DNA of 64,000 nt from Roseibium sp. Sym1 (GTDB lineage Bacteria; Pseudomonadota; Alphaproteobacteria; Rhizobiales; Stappiaceae). How positions within the stretch are numbered: position 1 is the stretch's first letter; each line of letters starts with the position of its first letter. Where the stretch lies: the NCBI RefSeq assembly GCF_027359675.1, contig NZ_CP114786.1, forward strand, positions 1,988,501-2,052,500, given 5' to 3'. This document shows, piece by piece, positions 1 to 8,920 of this stretch. A program made the translations under genes and the position numbers. The notes beneath the pieces are model-generated. The model saw only the letters and a list, made by a program, of their open reading frames with translations. It was not told the origin of the DNA and searched no databases.

Positions 1-135
1 GTCATGGCCGTCGACGCCGGTCGGCGAACCGATGCCGGCAATCCGGCCGGTGTCGTCGACCGTCAGGGATCCGTCCAGGACCTCGTCCGCGAGGACGAGC
101 GTGGCGTTCTTGAAAACCTTGGGATGCGTGCTCAT
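1..135 (-). CDS. phnM: PhnM, N-terminal fragment (cut by window start)
   Basis: Only the first 45 codons are in the window, starting MSTHPKVFKNATLVLADEVL. The pattern of an N-terminal beta strand followed by VLDGSLTV matches the start of PhnM, the amidohydrolase-type diphosphatase that removes pyrophosphate from alpha-D-ribose 1-methylphosphonate 5-triphosphate in the C-P lyase pathway. The start codon overlaps the stop of the upstream DUF1045 gene (ATGA), so the two are translationally coupled. The metal-binding part lies outside the window; identity rests on the N-terminus and on operon position. Confidence 0.75.
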   Translation of the reverse strand, partial: MSTHPKVFKNATLVLADEVLDGSLTVDDTGRIAGIGSPTGVDGHD

Positions 136-881
136 ACAGTTTCCTCACGGGAGAGACGTTCTGCGCGGACAAGGGCGTCCTGCGGGGAAGCGCTGCCGGT
201 CAGTTCGAAAATCGTATGGACCGTGAACGGGGCTCCGCGTTCCGGTTCGGTGTAAAGCGCGACATGGCGGCAGGTGCGCTGCCTGCCCGTCACGGCGGCG
301 AAGCGTGCCCTGGCGGCGTCGGCCAGGAGGGCCGCTTCGCCATCGTCCTCCAGCTTGTTGGAGAGCGTCATGTGGAAGCGGAATTCATCGAAGATGTAAG
401 GGTAGCCCCACTGCCTTGTATAGGTATCGAGCTTGTCGCTGAGCCTGGCCTTGCGGCGCCGTTCCAGATCGGCTTCGGAAAGGGGCGCGCGGAACGGCTC
501 GAACCGGCGCACGCACAGGGCCGCGAAGGCGCGCAGGGCCGGCTCTTCCGCATCCGGGGTCAGCGCCAGGAAGCGGCCGAGCCGGTTGACGGACAGGCCC
601 GTGATCCCGTAGGGCGCGATTTCGCCCGCGAAGGTCTCGCAGGCTTCGACAAGCGCGGTTTCGCTCTGGCCGTCCGCCAGCGAAAACGGCGCCTTCAGCG
701 TACCGTGGAAGCCGTAGCGGCGCGGGTCGGTGGTGAGCGCGTGAAACCGCTCCGCACTGAGGCCCGGCACCGGCTGTTGCGGCAGGTCCCTGCCGGAAAA
801 GGTGTCCCGGCCAAGCCAGGCATTGCCGAGCTGCATCAGGGGATCATCGGCATCGGCGGCAAAATAGATCGCGTAGCGCAT
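132..881 (-). CDS. DUF1045 family phosphonate-metabolism protein (2H phosphoesterase-like)
   Basis: 249 aa, starting MRYAIYFAADADDPL. Two HxTx motifs are visible, HGTL at residues 59-62 and HMTL at 170-173, the hallmark of 2H phosphoesterases, which act on cyclic phosphates. The DUF1045 family is typical of alphaproteobacterial phn operons. I infer that it opens the 5-phosphoribosyl 1,2-cyclic phosphate made by C-P lyase, the job done by the unrelated PhnP in E. coli; no PhnP is seen in the visible part of this operon. It lies about 107 bp after phnL and overlaps phnM by ATGA. The family call is firm, the reaction is inferred. Confidence 0.88.
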   Translation of the reverse strand: MRYAIYFAADADDPLMQLGNAWLGRDTFSGRDLPQQPVPGLSAERFHALTTDPRRYGFHGTLKAPFSLADGQSETALVEACETFAGEIAPYGITGLSVNRLGRFLALTPDAEEPALRAFAALCVRRFEPFRAPLSEADLERRRKARLSDKLDTYTRQWGYPYIFDEFRFHMTLSNKLEDDGEAALLADAARARFAAVTGRQRTCRHVALYTEPERGAPFTVHTIFELTGSASPQDALVRAERLSREETV

Positions 882-988
882 GGTCAGATTCGCAAATTTG
901 ATTGGTGGCCCAAGAGGACCTAGAGGCAGGCAGTGACTGTTCTGTGACAGATCCCGCCTGCCCGCAAGTTTTTCCTCTTCCGGGTTTC

Positions 989-1699
989 TCAGGCCGCCTC
1001 GGCGGCGAAGCCGGTGACGTCGATGATCCGGTCGGCAATCTGCTCGCGCACGTCCTGGTCGTGGAGAATGCCGACCATGGCGACGCCCTTTGCCTTTTTC
1101 TCCTCCACCAGCCGGACCACAACGGCCCGGTTGGCGGCATCGAGCGAGGCGGTCGGCTCGTCGAGGAGCAGGATCGGGTAATGGGCGATGAAGCCCCGGG
1201 CGATGTTCACCCGCTGCTGTTCGCCGCCCGAGAAAGTCGCCGGCGGCAGGGTCCAGAGCCTTTCCGGCACGTTCAGCCGGGAGAGCAGCGCGCGGGCGGT
1301 GTCGACGCCCTCTTGTTCGCTGGCGCCCTGCGCGATCAGCGGTTCGGCGACGACGTCCTCGGCGGAAACCCTTGGAATGGTGCGCAGGAACTGGCTGACA
1401 TAGCCGATCGTGGCTTCGCGAAGGCTCAGCATCTTCCGCGGTTCGGCTCCGGCGATGTTGATGATCTCGTCTCCGGCGGTGACCAGGATCTGGCCCTCGT
1501 CGCAGCGGTAATTGCCGTAGATCATCTTCAGGATCGAGCTCTTGCCGGCGCCGGACGGGCCGCCGAGCACGACGCATTCGCCGGCATTGACCGAGAACTC
1601 GACCTTCTCGACCACGGGAATGGCGGTGCCGCCCTGCAGATGCATGGTGAAGGACTTGCCGACATTGTTGAGATAAAGGCGTACGGGCATATCTGGCAT
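989..1699 (-). CDS. phnL: C-P lyase ABC-type ATPase PhnL
   Basis: 236 aa ATPase with Walker A GGPSGAGKSS (46-55), signature SGGEQQR (157-163) and Walker B LLLDEP (177-182). PhnL associates with the C-P lyase machinery (PhnGHIJK) and, despite its ABC fold, is not paired with a membrane permease. The insertion after Walker A (YGNYRCDEGQI) is characteristic of PhnL. It starts 3 bp after the phnK stop. A start at the internal ATG three codons later (MPVRL) is equally possible. Confidence 0.93.
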   Translation of the reverse strand: MPDMPVRLYLNNVGKSFTMHLQGGTAIPVVEKVEFSVNAGECVVLGGPSGAGKSSILKMIYGNYRCDEGQILVTAGDEIINIAGAEPRKMLSLREATIGYVSQFLRTIPRVSAEDVVAEPLIAQGASEQEGVDTARALLSRLNVPERLWTLPPATFSGGEQQRVNIARGFIAHYPILLLDEPTASLDAANRAVVVRLVEEKKAKGVAMVGILHDQDVREQIADRIIDVTGFAAEAA

Positions 1700-1702
1700 C
1701 CT

Positions 1703-2491
1703 TTACACCTGGAGAATGGAGGAAACGAGCAGCTGGGTGTAGGGCTCGCGCGGATCGTCGAGCACCTGGTCGGTCAGGCCGCTTTCAATGACATTGCCGT
1801 GGCGCATCACCATGATCCGGTGCGACAGCAGCCGGGCAACGGCGAGATCGTGGGTGACGATCACCACCGACAGGCCGAGATCGGCGACCAGCCGGCGCAG
1901 CAGGTCCAGGAGACGGGCCTGCACGGAGACGTCAAGCCCGCCGGTCGGTTCGTCCATGAACACCAGCCGGGGGCGGGTCACCAGGTTGCGGGCGATCTGC
2001 AGGCGCTGGCGCATGCCGCCGGAGAACGAGCGCGGGTCGTCGTCGATGCGGTCACTGTCGATTTCCACCCGGCCCAGCCAGTCGTCGGCGGTGGCGCGGA
2101 TGTTGCCGTAATGGCGGTCGCCGACCGCCATCAGCCGCTCGCCGACATTGGCGCCGGCCGACACGTTCATGCGCAACCCGTCGGCAGCGTTCTGGTGCAC
2201 GAAGCCCCAGTCGGTGCGCATCAGCAGGCGCCGCTCGGCCTCGGTCAGCTGGTAGAGATTGCGCATGGCGCCGTCGCGCATGCGGTACTCGATGGCGCCG
2301 GCGGTCGGCGCCAGGCGGGTCGACAGGCAGTTGAGCAGGGTCGTCTTGCCGGAGCCGCTCTCGCCGACAATCGCCAGCACTTCGCCGGGCCAGAGGTCGA
2401 AGGAGACGTCCGCGCAGCCGACCCGGTCGCCGTAGTAGCGGGTGACGTTGTGGACCTGCAGCAGCGGGTCCTCGGCGTGAAAGGCATTCAT
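1703..2491 (-). CDS. phnK: C-P lyase ABC-type ATPase PhnK
   Basis: 262 aa. Walker A GESGSGKT (43-50), signature SGGMRQ (157-162), Walker B LVFMDEP (176-182). PhnK binds the PhnGHIJ core complex and couples ATP hydrolysis to phosphonate cleavage. The start MNAFHAEDPL overlaps the phnJ stop by ATGA. The reading frame is open further upstream, but that stretch is the out-of-frame shadow of the phnJ 3' end, so it is not included. Confidence 0.94.
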   Translation of the reverse strand: MNAFHAEDPLLQVHNVTRYYGDRVGCADVSFDLWPGEVLAIVGESGSGKTTLLNCLSTRLAPTAGAIEYRMRDGAMRNLYQLTEAERRLLMRTDWGFVHQNAADGLRMNVSAGANVGERLMAVGDRHYGNIRATADDWLGRVEIDSDRIDDDPRSFSGGMRQRLQIARNLVTRPRLVFMDEPTGGLDVSVQARLLDLLRRLVADLGLSVVIVTHDLAVARLLSHRIMVMRHGNVIESGLTDQVLDDPREPYTQLLVSSILQV

Positions 2492-3417
2492 CGGGCTGTC
2501 TCCTCTGCCTTGGTGCCGTCGAACTGGTGGGCCGCCGGGCTGGCGGCCATGGGGCCGAGATGGCCGTCCGCGCGCCGTTCCTCGCAATGGTCGCTGTCGG
2601 AGCAGACGAACATGCGCCCGCCCTGGTCATCGAGAATGACCTCGTCGAGATAGACATTCTCGGCGCCGCACAGGCCGCAGGGCTTGTCGAATTTTTGCAC
2701 CTCGAAGGGATAGTCCTCGAAGTCGAGGCTCTTGACCTTGGTATAGGGCGGAATGGCGTAGATGCGCTTCTCGCGGCCGGCGCCGTAAAGCTGCAGCGCG
2801 GCCATCTGGTCGATCTTCGGATTGTCGAATTTCGGCGTCGGCGACGGGTCCATCACGTAGCGGTCGTTGACCTTCACCGGATAGGCATAGGTGGTGGCGA
2901 TGTGGCCGTTTTTGGCGATGTCCTCGTAAAGCTTCACATGCATCAGGCCGTAATCTTCCAGCGCGTGCATCTTGCGGGTCTCCGTCTCGCGCGGCTCCAA
3001 AAACCGCAGCGGCTCGGGGATCGGCACCTGGAACACCAGCACCTGGTCCTCGGTGAGGGTCTTTTCCGGGATGCGGTGGCGGGTCTGGATGACGGTGGCC
3101 TCGGACGTCTCATAGGTGGTGCGGATGCCGGCGGTCTTTTCGAAGAAACCGCGCAGGGAGACCGCGTTGGTGGTGTCGTCCGAGCCCTGGTCGATCATCT
3201 TCAGGCAATCGTCACGCCCAAGGATAGCCGCCGTGACCTGCACCCCGCCGGTGCCCCAGCCATAGGGCATCGGCATCTCGCGGGAGGCGAACGGCACCTG
3301 GTAGCCCGGGATGGCGATGCCCTTCAGGATCGCGCGGCGGATCATGCGCTTGGTCTGTTCGTCCAGATAGGCGAAATTGTATTCGCCCTGATCGAAAATC
3401 TGAGCCGTGTCGTTCAT
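2488..3417 (-). CDS. phnJ: Carbon-phosphorus lyase subunit PhnJ
   Basis: 309 aa radical-SAM enzyme that cleaves the C-P bond of alpha-D-ribose 1-methylphosphonate 5-phosphate. Four cysteines are seen at 247, 250, 272 and 278. Their spacing (3, 22, 6) is the same as in the E. coli enzyme, where three bind the Fe-S cluster and the last supplies the thiyl radical. The start MNDTAQIFDQ is chosen because it overlaps the phnI stop by ATGA; the long upstream open frame is a shadow of phnI. It acts in the cytoplasm as part of PhnGHIJ. Confidence 0.97.
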   Translation of the reverse strand: MNDTAQIFDQGEYNFAYLDEQTKRMIRRAILKGIAIPGYQVPFASREMPMPYGWGTGGVQVTAAILGRDDCLKMIDQGSDDTTNAVSLRGFFEKTAGIRTTYETSEATVIQTRHRIPEKTLTEDQVLVFQVPIPEPLRFLEPRETETRKMHALEDYGLMHVKLYEDIAKNGHIATTYAYPVKVNDRYVMDPSPTPKFDNPKIDQMAALQLYGAGREKRIYAIPPYTKVKSLDFEDYPFEVQKFDKPCGLCGAENVYLDEVILDDQGGRMFVCSDSDHCEERRADGHLGPMAASPAAHQFDGTKAEETAR

Positions 3418-4547
3418 TCTGCGGCCTCCCGGGCTGCACGGCCCTCTTCCTTGTCGTTGTCTTCCTGGCGGCGTTTTTCGAACCACTCGTCCCGCATCTG
3501 GCGCACCAGGCCGAGCTCGGCCTGGAAGTCGACGTAATGCGGCAGTTTCAGGTGCTCGACGAAGCCGGTCGCCTGGATGTTGTCGGAATGGGACAGGACG
3601 AATTCGGTGTCCTGGGCCGGTGCGGTCTGTTCCTCGCCGAGCTCCTGCCAGCGCAGGGACCGGTCGACCATGGCCATGGACATGGCCTTGCGCTCGACCT
3701 GGCCGAAGACGAGGCCATAGCCGCGGGTGAAGGTCGGCGCGGTCTTGGCCGAGCCCTTGAACTGGTTGACCATCTGGCATTCGGTCACCTTGATGGTGCC
3801 GAGCGTGACGGCAAAGCCGAGTTCCTCGGCAAAGAACTCCACCTCGACTTCGCCGTAGCGGATCTCGCCGGCGAACGGATGCGTGCGGCCATAACCGCGC
3901 TGGGTGGAATAGGCGAGCGCCAGCAGGAAGCCCTCGTCGCCGCGGGCGAGGTTTTGAAGGCGCAAGTCCCGGTCGGCGGGAAAGGACAGCGGTTCGCGGG
4001 TCAGGTCGCCGACGGCCGCGTCCTCGTCGGTCACCGGATCCGGCTCCATCAGGCCTTCATCACCCAGAAGATCGGTGACGCGCGGCATGGCTGTGTCCTG
4101 CGGTTCGGCGGTCTCCACTTCAGGCTCTGCGCCGTCATCCTCCGCGGCCAGCGCGAAGTCGAGCAGCCGGTGGCTGTAGTCGAAAGTCGGGCCCAGAACC
4201 TGCCCGCCGGGCAGGTCCTTGTAGGTGGCCGACACGCGGCGCTCGACCAGCATGGCGCCGGTGTCGACGGGCCGGCTGTAGCCGAACCGCGGCAGCGTGG
4301 TGCGGTAGGCGCGCATCAGGAAGGCGGCCTCGATCAGGTCGCCCCTTGCCTGCTTGATGGCAAGCGCGGCGAGGCTCTCGTCATAGAGCGAGCCCTCGCC
4401 CATCACCCGGGCGACCGAGTGGCTGAGCTGTTCGGCGATCTGCTCCAGGGTGAGGGCCGGAACGGAGGTGTCGCCCCGGCGCCGCTTGGCGGTCAGCTTG
4501 TGGGCGTTGCGGATGGCCTTTTCGCCACCCTTGACGGCAACATACAT
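3414..4547 (-). CDS. phnI: C-P lyase complex subunit PhnI
   Basis: 377 aa, starting MYVAVKGGEKAIRNAHKL, a typical PhnI N-terminus. PhnI, with PhnG, H and L, displaces the adenine of ATP with the phosphonate, giving ribose 1-alkylphosphonate 5-triphosphate. The conserved C-terminal stretch with HSDNIQATGFVEHLKLPHY is present. There is an acidic insert around residues 133-165 (EDDGAEPEVETAEPQ) that looks like a lineage-specific loop. Spacing to phnH is 4 bp. The length fits the family. Confidence 0.96.
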   Translation of the reverse strand: MYVAVKGGEKAIRNAHKLTAKRRRGDTSVPALTLEQIAEQLSHSVARVMGEGSLYDESLAALAIKQARGDLIEAAFLMRAYRTTLPRFGYSRPVDTGAMLVERRVSATYKDLPGGQVLGPTFDYSHRLLDFALAAEDDGAEPEVETAEPQDTAMPRVTDLLGDEGLMEPDPVTDEDAAVGDLTREPLSFPADRDLRLQNLARGDEGFLLALAYSTQRGYGRTHPFAGEIRYGEVEVEFFAEELGFAVTLGTIKVTECQMVNQFKGSAKTAPTFTRGYGLVFGQVERKAMSMAMVDRSLRWQELGEEQTAPAQDTEFVLSHSDNIQATGFVEHLKLPHYVDFQAELGLVRQMRDEWFEKRRQEDNDKEEGRAAREAAE

Positions 4548-4551
4548 GGGC

Positions 4552-5184
4552 TCAAGCCTCCTGAAGCGTGATGCGGGTGGAGCGGGGCAGGGCGGCGGCT
4601 TCGGCCGCGCCCGCAAACACCAGGTCGATGCCGCGCGGGAACTGGCGATTGTTGGCGATCACCTGGTCCCAGAAGACCGGCGGCACCGGACCGGTGCGGA
4701 ACAGTTCGGTCTCCCGGATGCCCGGGCCTTCCAGCATCACCGCCGGGCCGGCGCTGAAGGTCTGGCCAGTGAGGATCGCCGTGGTCGAGCGGTCCGGATA
4801 TTCCAATGAGCCCTGGTTGAAGCTTGCCAGCGGGATCATGCTGACCGGGGCGCTGACCAGCGCAAACGAAGCCTCGACCGGCTCGCTGACAATCGGCGCG
4901 CCGGTGTGAAACCTGAGGAACTGCTTGACGGCTTCGCAGCTCATCAGCGGCTTGTCGAGCCAGACGGGGGTGTCATAGTCGATGAGGGTCAGTGCCAGCG
5001 CGGCGGCAACGGGCGTCAGCGGCGCGGGCGGGGTCAACCCACCGGTCGGGATCACCTGGCGCGTGCCCGGCCGGGCCATGGCGTTCATCACCGCGCGGAA
5101 ACAGCCTTGCGCGTCATGGACCGGGTCGGAGAACCCGGCGGCCAGCGGCGCCGCGCCGGTGTCGGCGATAGTTGCAAGCGTCAT
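4552..5184 (-). CDS. phnH: C-P lyase complex subunit PhnH
   Basis: 210 aa, from MTLATIADTGAAPLAAGF. It contains the PhnH signature stretch FRAVMNAMARPGT near residues 29-41. PhnH is a small structural and catalytic subunit of the PhnGHIJ core. The start shares one base with the phnG stop (TGATG), which fixes it. The frame upstream of this start is the shadow of phnG. Confidence 0.94.
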   Translation of the reverse strand: MTLATIADTGAAPLAAGFSDPVHDAQGCFRAVMNAMARPGTRQVIPTGGLTPPAPLTPVAAALALTLIDYDTPVWLDKPLMSCEAVKQFLRFHTGAPIVSEPVEASFALVSAPVSMIPLASFNQGSLEYPDRSTTAILTGQTFSAGPAVMLEGPGIRETELFRTGPVPPVFWDQVIANNRQFPRGIDLVFAGAAEAAALPRSTRITLQEA

Positions 5185-5654
5185 CAGTTGTCTCCCCGCA
5201 CCATGGTGAAGAAGTTGACCTTGGTGGCCTCGGTCTCTTCGCGGATGGTGTCTTTCCCGGTGGTCTGGGTCTCGGCCAGCGGCGCGATGACGTCGGCCTC
5301 GATCCGGGCCTTCATGTCGGCGCGCTGCCACAGCGCGTCGATGACGGCCGATTGCAGCGCCTTCTGCTTGTTGCGGCCGAGGCTGTAGGCGCTGCCGGTC
5401 TCGCCGCTTTCCAGGCGGACGACGCAGCGGGTCACGGTCACTTCGCCGAGATTGAACGGGCTGCCGGTGCCACCCATGCGGCCGCGCACCATCACCAGGC
5501 CGGTTTCCGGCTGGCGCACCAAATCGAAGGCGGGCGGGCTGAGGGTTTCGAATTTTTCGGCAACGGCCTCGGGCGAGCTTGCCGCAAGCGTCGCCATCAG
5601 GGCTTTGCGGGCACCGTTGGTGTCGGTCGGATCGGAAGTGGTGGTGTCTGTCAT
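5184..5654 (-). CDS. phnG: C-P lyase complex subunit PhnG
   Basis: 156 aa, from MTDTTTSDPTDTNGARKAL. It has the PhnG features KPETGLVMVRGR-like (QPETGLVMVRGR, about 63-74), FNLGEVTVTRCVVRL and YSLGRNKQKA. First gene of the minus-strand operon; it faces phnF across the operator at 5721-5736, so the whole operon is probably under PhnF control. Confidence 0.94.
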   Translation of the reverse strand: MTDTTTSDPTDTNGARKALMATLAASSPEAVAEKFETLSPPAFDLVRQPETGLVMVRGRMGGTGSPFNLGEVTVTRCVVRLESGETGSAYSLGRNKQKALQSAVIDALWQRADMKARIEADVIAPLAETQTTGKDTIREETEATKVNFFTMVRGDN

Positions 5655-5712
5655 GGATCGCGCCTTTTGGGTTGGGCGGTCATCTGGGAGAATGCGCAAG
5701 GGTCTAAACTTG

Positions 5713-5736
5713 ATTTGTCTATTTGTCTAGACAAAT
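5713..5736. promoter_or_regulatory. Candidate PhnF operator between phnG and phnF
   Basis: Perfect 16-bp palindrome ATTTGTCTAGACAAAT at 5721-5736, preceded directly by another copy of the half-site ATTTGTCT at 5713-5720. It sits between the divergent phnG and phnF starts. GTCTAGAC-type sites are bound by GntR-family HutC/PhnF repressors. The match in form and place is seen; binding is inferred. Confidence 0.72.
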
Positions 5737-5778
5737 AATCAGGTTGACTCTTTGGTACCGAAATTTGATGACGAGCGC

Positions 5779-6513
5779 ATGACGACCAACACCACTCTCG
5801 ACCGCAGCGCGGGGATTGCCGTCTGGCGGCAGATCATGGAAACGCTCAAGGCGGAAATCGTCAGCGGCGCGTTCGAAAAGGGCAGCCGCCTGCCGCCGGA
5901 ATCCGAACTTGCCACCCGCTTCGGCGTCAACCGGCACACGGTACGCCGCGCCATTGCCGCGCTGACCTCGGAAGGGATCCTGCGGGCCGACCAGGGCCGC
6001 GGCACCTTCGTCGCCTCAGCCCCCTTGAGCTACCCGATCGGGCCGCGCACGCGGTTTTCGGAAATCGTCTCCGGCCAGGACCGGGCCCCCGACGGCCGCC
6101 TGATCGGCTCGGCGGTGGAAGAGGCCGACGCCCTCCTCGCCAACCAATTGTCTGTGCCGCTCGGCACGCTTCTGATCCGGGTGGAGTCGTTACGCGTCGC
6201 CGACGGCATCCCGATGATCGTCGCCACCAGCTGGTTCGAGCAGGCGCGCGTTCCCAATTTCGTCGCCGACTATGCCGACACCGGCTCGATCACCCAGGCG
6301 CTGAACCGCGCCGGCATCACCGACTATAACCGCAAGGAAACCCGCATCACCGCCGAACTGGTCGAGGCAAGAGACGCCCAGCAACTCGGGATATCCTTGG
6401 GCCAGCCGGTGATGGTCGTCGAAAGCGTCAACCTCGACACGGACGGCAAGCCGCTGCAATACACCCGCGGGCGGATCGCGGCGGACCGGATGCAGTTGGT
6501 GGTGAGTGGGTGA
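5779..6513 (+). CDS. phnF: GntR/HutC-family repressor PhnF
   Basis: 244 aa. N-terminal winged helix (about residues 8-75, with the GntR signature GSRLPPESELATRFGVNRHT) and a C-terminal UTRA ligand domain ending in YTRGRIAADRM. Divergent from phnG across a perfect palindrome, so it is the likely local regulator of the C-P lyase operon. An upstream TTG (5752) in frame would add nine residues; the ATG is preferred because it begins the usual family N-terminus. Confidence 0.92.
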   Translation: MTTNTTLDRSAGIAVWRQIMETLKAEIVSGAFEKGSRLPPESELATRFGVNRHTVRRAIAALTSEGILRADQGRGTFVASAPLSYPIGPRTRFSEIVSGQDRAPDGRLIGSAVEEADALLANQLSVPLGTLLIRVESLRVADGIPMIVATSWFEQARVPNFVADYADTGSITQALNRAGITDYNRKETRITAELVEARDAQQLGISLGQPVMVVESVNLDTDGKPLQYTRGRIAADRMQLVVSG

Positions 6514-6787
6514 GGGGGGTTGGGAGGCGACCATCAGTTTGTGCGTGTCAGCTGACGGAAGTCGACAGTATGCATACCATGTAACGAGGCGTTCATGCTC
6601 GATGCCCTTGTCAACGCACGCCGAGCGTTGGCATATTCCAGTCTGAATTCGCGCTTGCAAAAGGTTGAGCGCAATCATGCAAGGGCCTGAACAACTTGCG
6701 GAGCGGAAAAATTTGCGAAGTGCTCCGAAGGCAGAACTGAGTTGATCCATTGATTGTTGGTGATGCTGATATAAGGAAGACGTCCAA

Positions 6788-8920
6788 GTGGAAATCATCA
6801 AGGGATCAGCTAGGAAACCGGTCTCAACGGAACGGCTCGTAGAAATCTTTGAAGACAATTTCTCTGATTTAGAGGGCGTCCTGTACGTCGGTTATCCGGT
6901 ATTATCTTCCTCTGACGAGTCCGTCTCTATTGATGCACTATTGATTTCTAGAGACCATGGTGTTGTTGCTATCAACTTGGTCGAAGGAAAAGACGCGGAA
7001 GGTTATGGGGAACATCAAGACGATGTTGCCAGCCTTTTGGATGCAAAATTCATGCAACATAAGGTGCTGCGTAAGGGCCGAAAACTCTTGGCAGTACCGG
7101 CGACCCTGACTTACGCTCCACTGCTTGATCCCGCGGAAGACGAAGACGAACACCGATTGGTGAACGATACAGATATCGTTGAGGCGATCAGATCGATAGA
7201 GTGGGATGATCCTCAGTTGTATGAGGCCGTCCTTTCTATCATTCAGTCGATTTCCACTATTCGCAGAAACCGACGTCGTCGGACCAACGAGCGAGCGGAC
7301 TCTCATGGCGCCGCTCTGCAAGCCCTAGAAGACTCGATTGCTAACTTGGATGCGCGGCAAAGTAAGGCAGTTATTGAGACAGTTGAGGGGGTTCAACGTA
7401 TTAGAGGGCTCGCTGGATCAGGTAAGACAATTGTGCTCGCACTAAAGGCTGCTTATCTTCATTCGCAGAACCCTAATTGGAAAATCGCAGTAACATTCAA
7501 CACGCGGTCTCTAAAAGAACAGTTCATGCGATTGATTGAGACTTTTGTCGTAGAACAAACAGGTGAGCAGCCAAACGAAAACATAAAAGTTATTAATGCT
7601 TGGGGGGCCCCGGGAGGCGCTAGTCGCACAGGTATTTACTACCAATTCTGTGTACAAAACGGAGCCACATATTTTGACTTCCAACAGGCTAAGGCAAAAT
7701 ACGGTTACGAAAAAGCTTTCGCTGGTGCTACCGCTGCTGCAATGTCCGAGGTGAAGTCGATTTCGCCGCTTTATGACGCAATCCTCATTGATGAAGCTCA
7801 AGACTTTGATCCAGCATTCTTGCAGTTGTGTTATCACTCGCTAAGTGCAGAAAAGCGGTTAGTTTACGCCTACGACGAATTGCAGTCGTTGACTGACGCC
7901 AGTCTGCCTGCACCTGAGGAGATTTTTGGTCTCGATAATCAAGGAAAACCCCTGGTAACATTCGATGGTACGGTAGCAAGCCAAGACATTATCCTGGACA
8001 AGTGTTACCGCAACTCCAGACCGGTGCTAGCATCTGCGCATGCTTTAGGCTTTGGCATCTATCGTGAACCGGATGAAAAACTGGGCACGGGACTAACCCA
8101 AATGTTTGATCGTGCAGAGCTTTGGACAGACGTTGGTTACGAAGTCCTCGACGGAGAACTAAAAGACGACAAGCGGGTGAAGCTGGGCCGAACAAAGTTG
8201 GCAAGTCCAGATTTTCTCGAAAACCCTGGCAAGGTCGAAGATTTAATAATTTTTGGTCATTTTCAGAATGCGAATGAGCAGGCGCACTGGATCGCCGACC
8301 AGATCGTTAAGAATATTTCGAACGATGAACTCCGCCCAGAAGACATAATCGTCATCAACCCCGACCCAATAAGCACAGCTAAGCAGGTCGGACCAATAAG
8401 GAAAATCCTGTTCGACAGAGGGATTCCTTCGCATCTCGCGGGGGTCGATACATCGGGAGATGTTTTCTTTAAGCCAGATGAGGGCTCTGTCGCCTTCACT
8501 GGAATATTCCGTGCCAAAGGCAACGAAGCGGGGATGGTTTATGTCATTAATGCTCAGGATTGCTATAGTTCATTCGGCGAAATCGGAAAAGTCAGAAACA
8601 GACTCTTTACCGCTATGACCCGAAGCAAAGCTTGGGTTCGTGTAATAGGACACGGCCCAAAAATGGAAGCACTCACTGCGGAGTACAACGAGATACTGCG
8701 CAATGATTATTGTCTAGACTTCGTATATCCGAACGAGCGACTAAGAGCGCGACTGCGTGTCGTAAATCGCGACATGTCAGCTGAAGAGAAGCAAAATGTG
8801 AAGTCTGCAAAGCAAAAAATGTCAACTCTAGTTCAACAGCTTGCTGCTGGTGATGTGCAGTTGGACGACCTGCCCGAGAAAGATCTTGAAACACTTCGCG
8901 AACTTCTAGGCAAGCATTGA
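6788..8920 (+). CDS. SF1 (UvrD/Rep-like) helicase with NERD-like nuclease N-terminus
   Basis: 710 aa from a GTG start with AAGGAAGA eight bases before it. Residues about 30-70 resemble a NERD/PD-(D/E)xK core: SIDALLISRDHG with D49, then LVEGK with E66 and K68. The helicase part has motif I GLAGSGKT (207-214), motif II LIDEAQDF (333-340) and a late AMTRSK motif typical of SF1A enzymes. Codon use is clearly A/T-richer than in the flanking genes, which suggests horizontal transfer. It shares a base with the next gene (TGATG), so the two form a unit. Role as an anti-phage or anti-plasmid enzyme is inferred; I do not recognise a named system. Confidence 0.85.
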   Translation: MEIIKGSARKPVSTERLVEIFEDNFSDLEGVLYVGYPVLSSSDESVSIDALLISRDHGVVAINLVEGKDAEGYGEHQDDVASLLDAKFMQHKVLRKGRKLLAVPATLTYAPLLDPAEDEDEHRLVNDTDIVEAIRSIEWDDPQLYEAVLSIIQSISTIRRNRRRRTNERADSHGAALQALEDSIANLDARQSKAVIETVEGVQRIRGLAGSGKTIVLALKAAYLHSQNPNWKIAVTFNTRSLKEQFMRLIETFVVEQTGEQPNENIKVINAWGAPGGASRTGIYYQFCVQNGATYFDFQQAKAKYGYEKAFAGATAAAMSEVKSISPLYDAILIDEAQDFDPAFLQLCYHSLSAEKRLVYAYDELQSLTDASLPAPEEIFGLDNQGKPLVTFDGTVASQDIILDKCYRNSRPVLASAHALGFGIYREPDEKLGTGLTQMFDRAELWTDVGYEVLDGELKDDKRVKLGRTKLASPDFLENPGKVEDLIIFGHFQNANEQAHWIADQIVKNISNDELRPEDIIVINPDPISTAKQVGPIRKILFDRGIPSHLAGVDTSGDVFFKPDEGSVAFTGIFRAKGNEAGMVYVINAQDCYSSFGEIGKVRNRLFTAMTRSKAWVRVIGHGPKMEALTAEYNEILRNDYCLDFVYPNERLRARLRVVNRDMSAEEKQNVKSAKQKMSTLVQQLAAGDVQLDDLPEKDLETLRELLGKH

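Noticed and set aside
902..2653. Long plus-strand open frame across phnL and phnK
   Set aside because: Antisense to two clearly recognised ATPase genes; composition is typical of a shadow frame.
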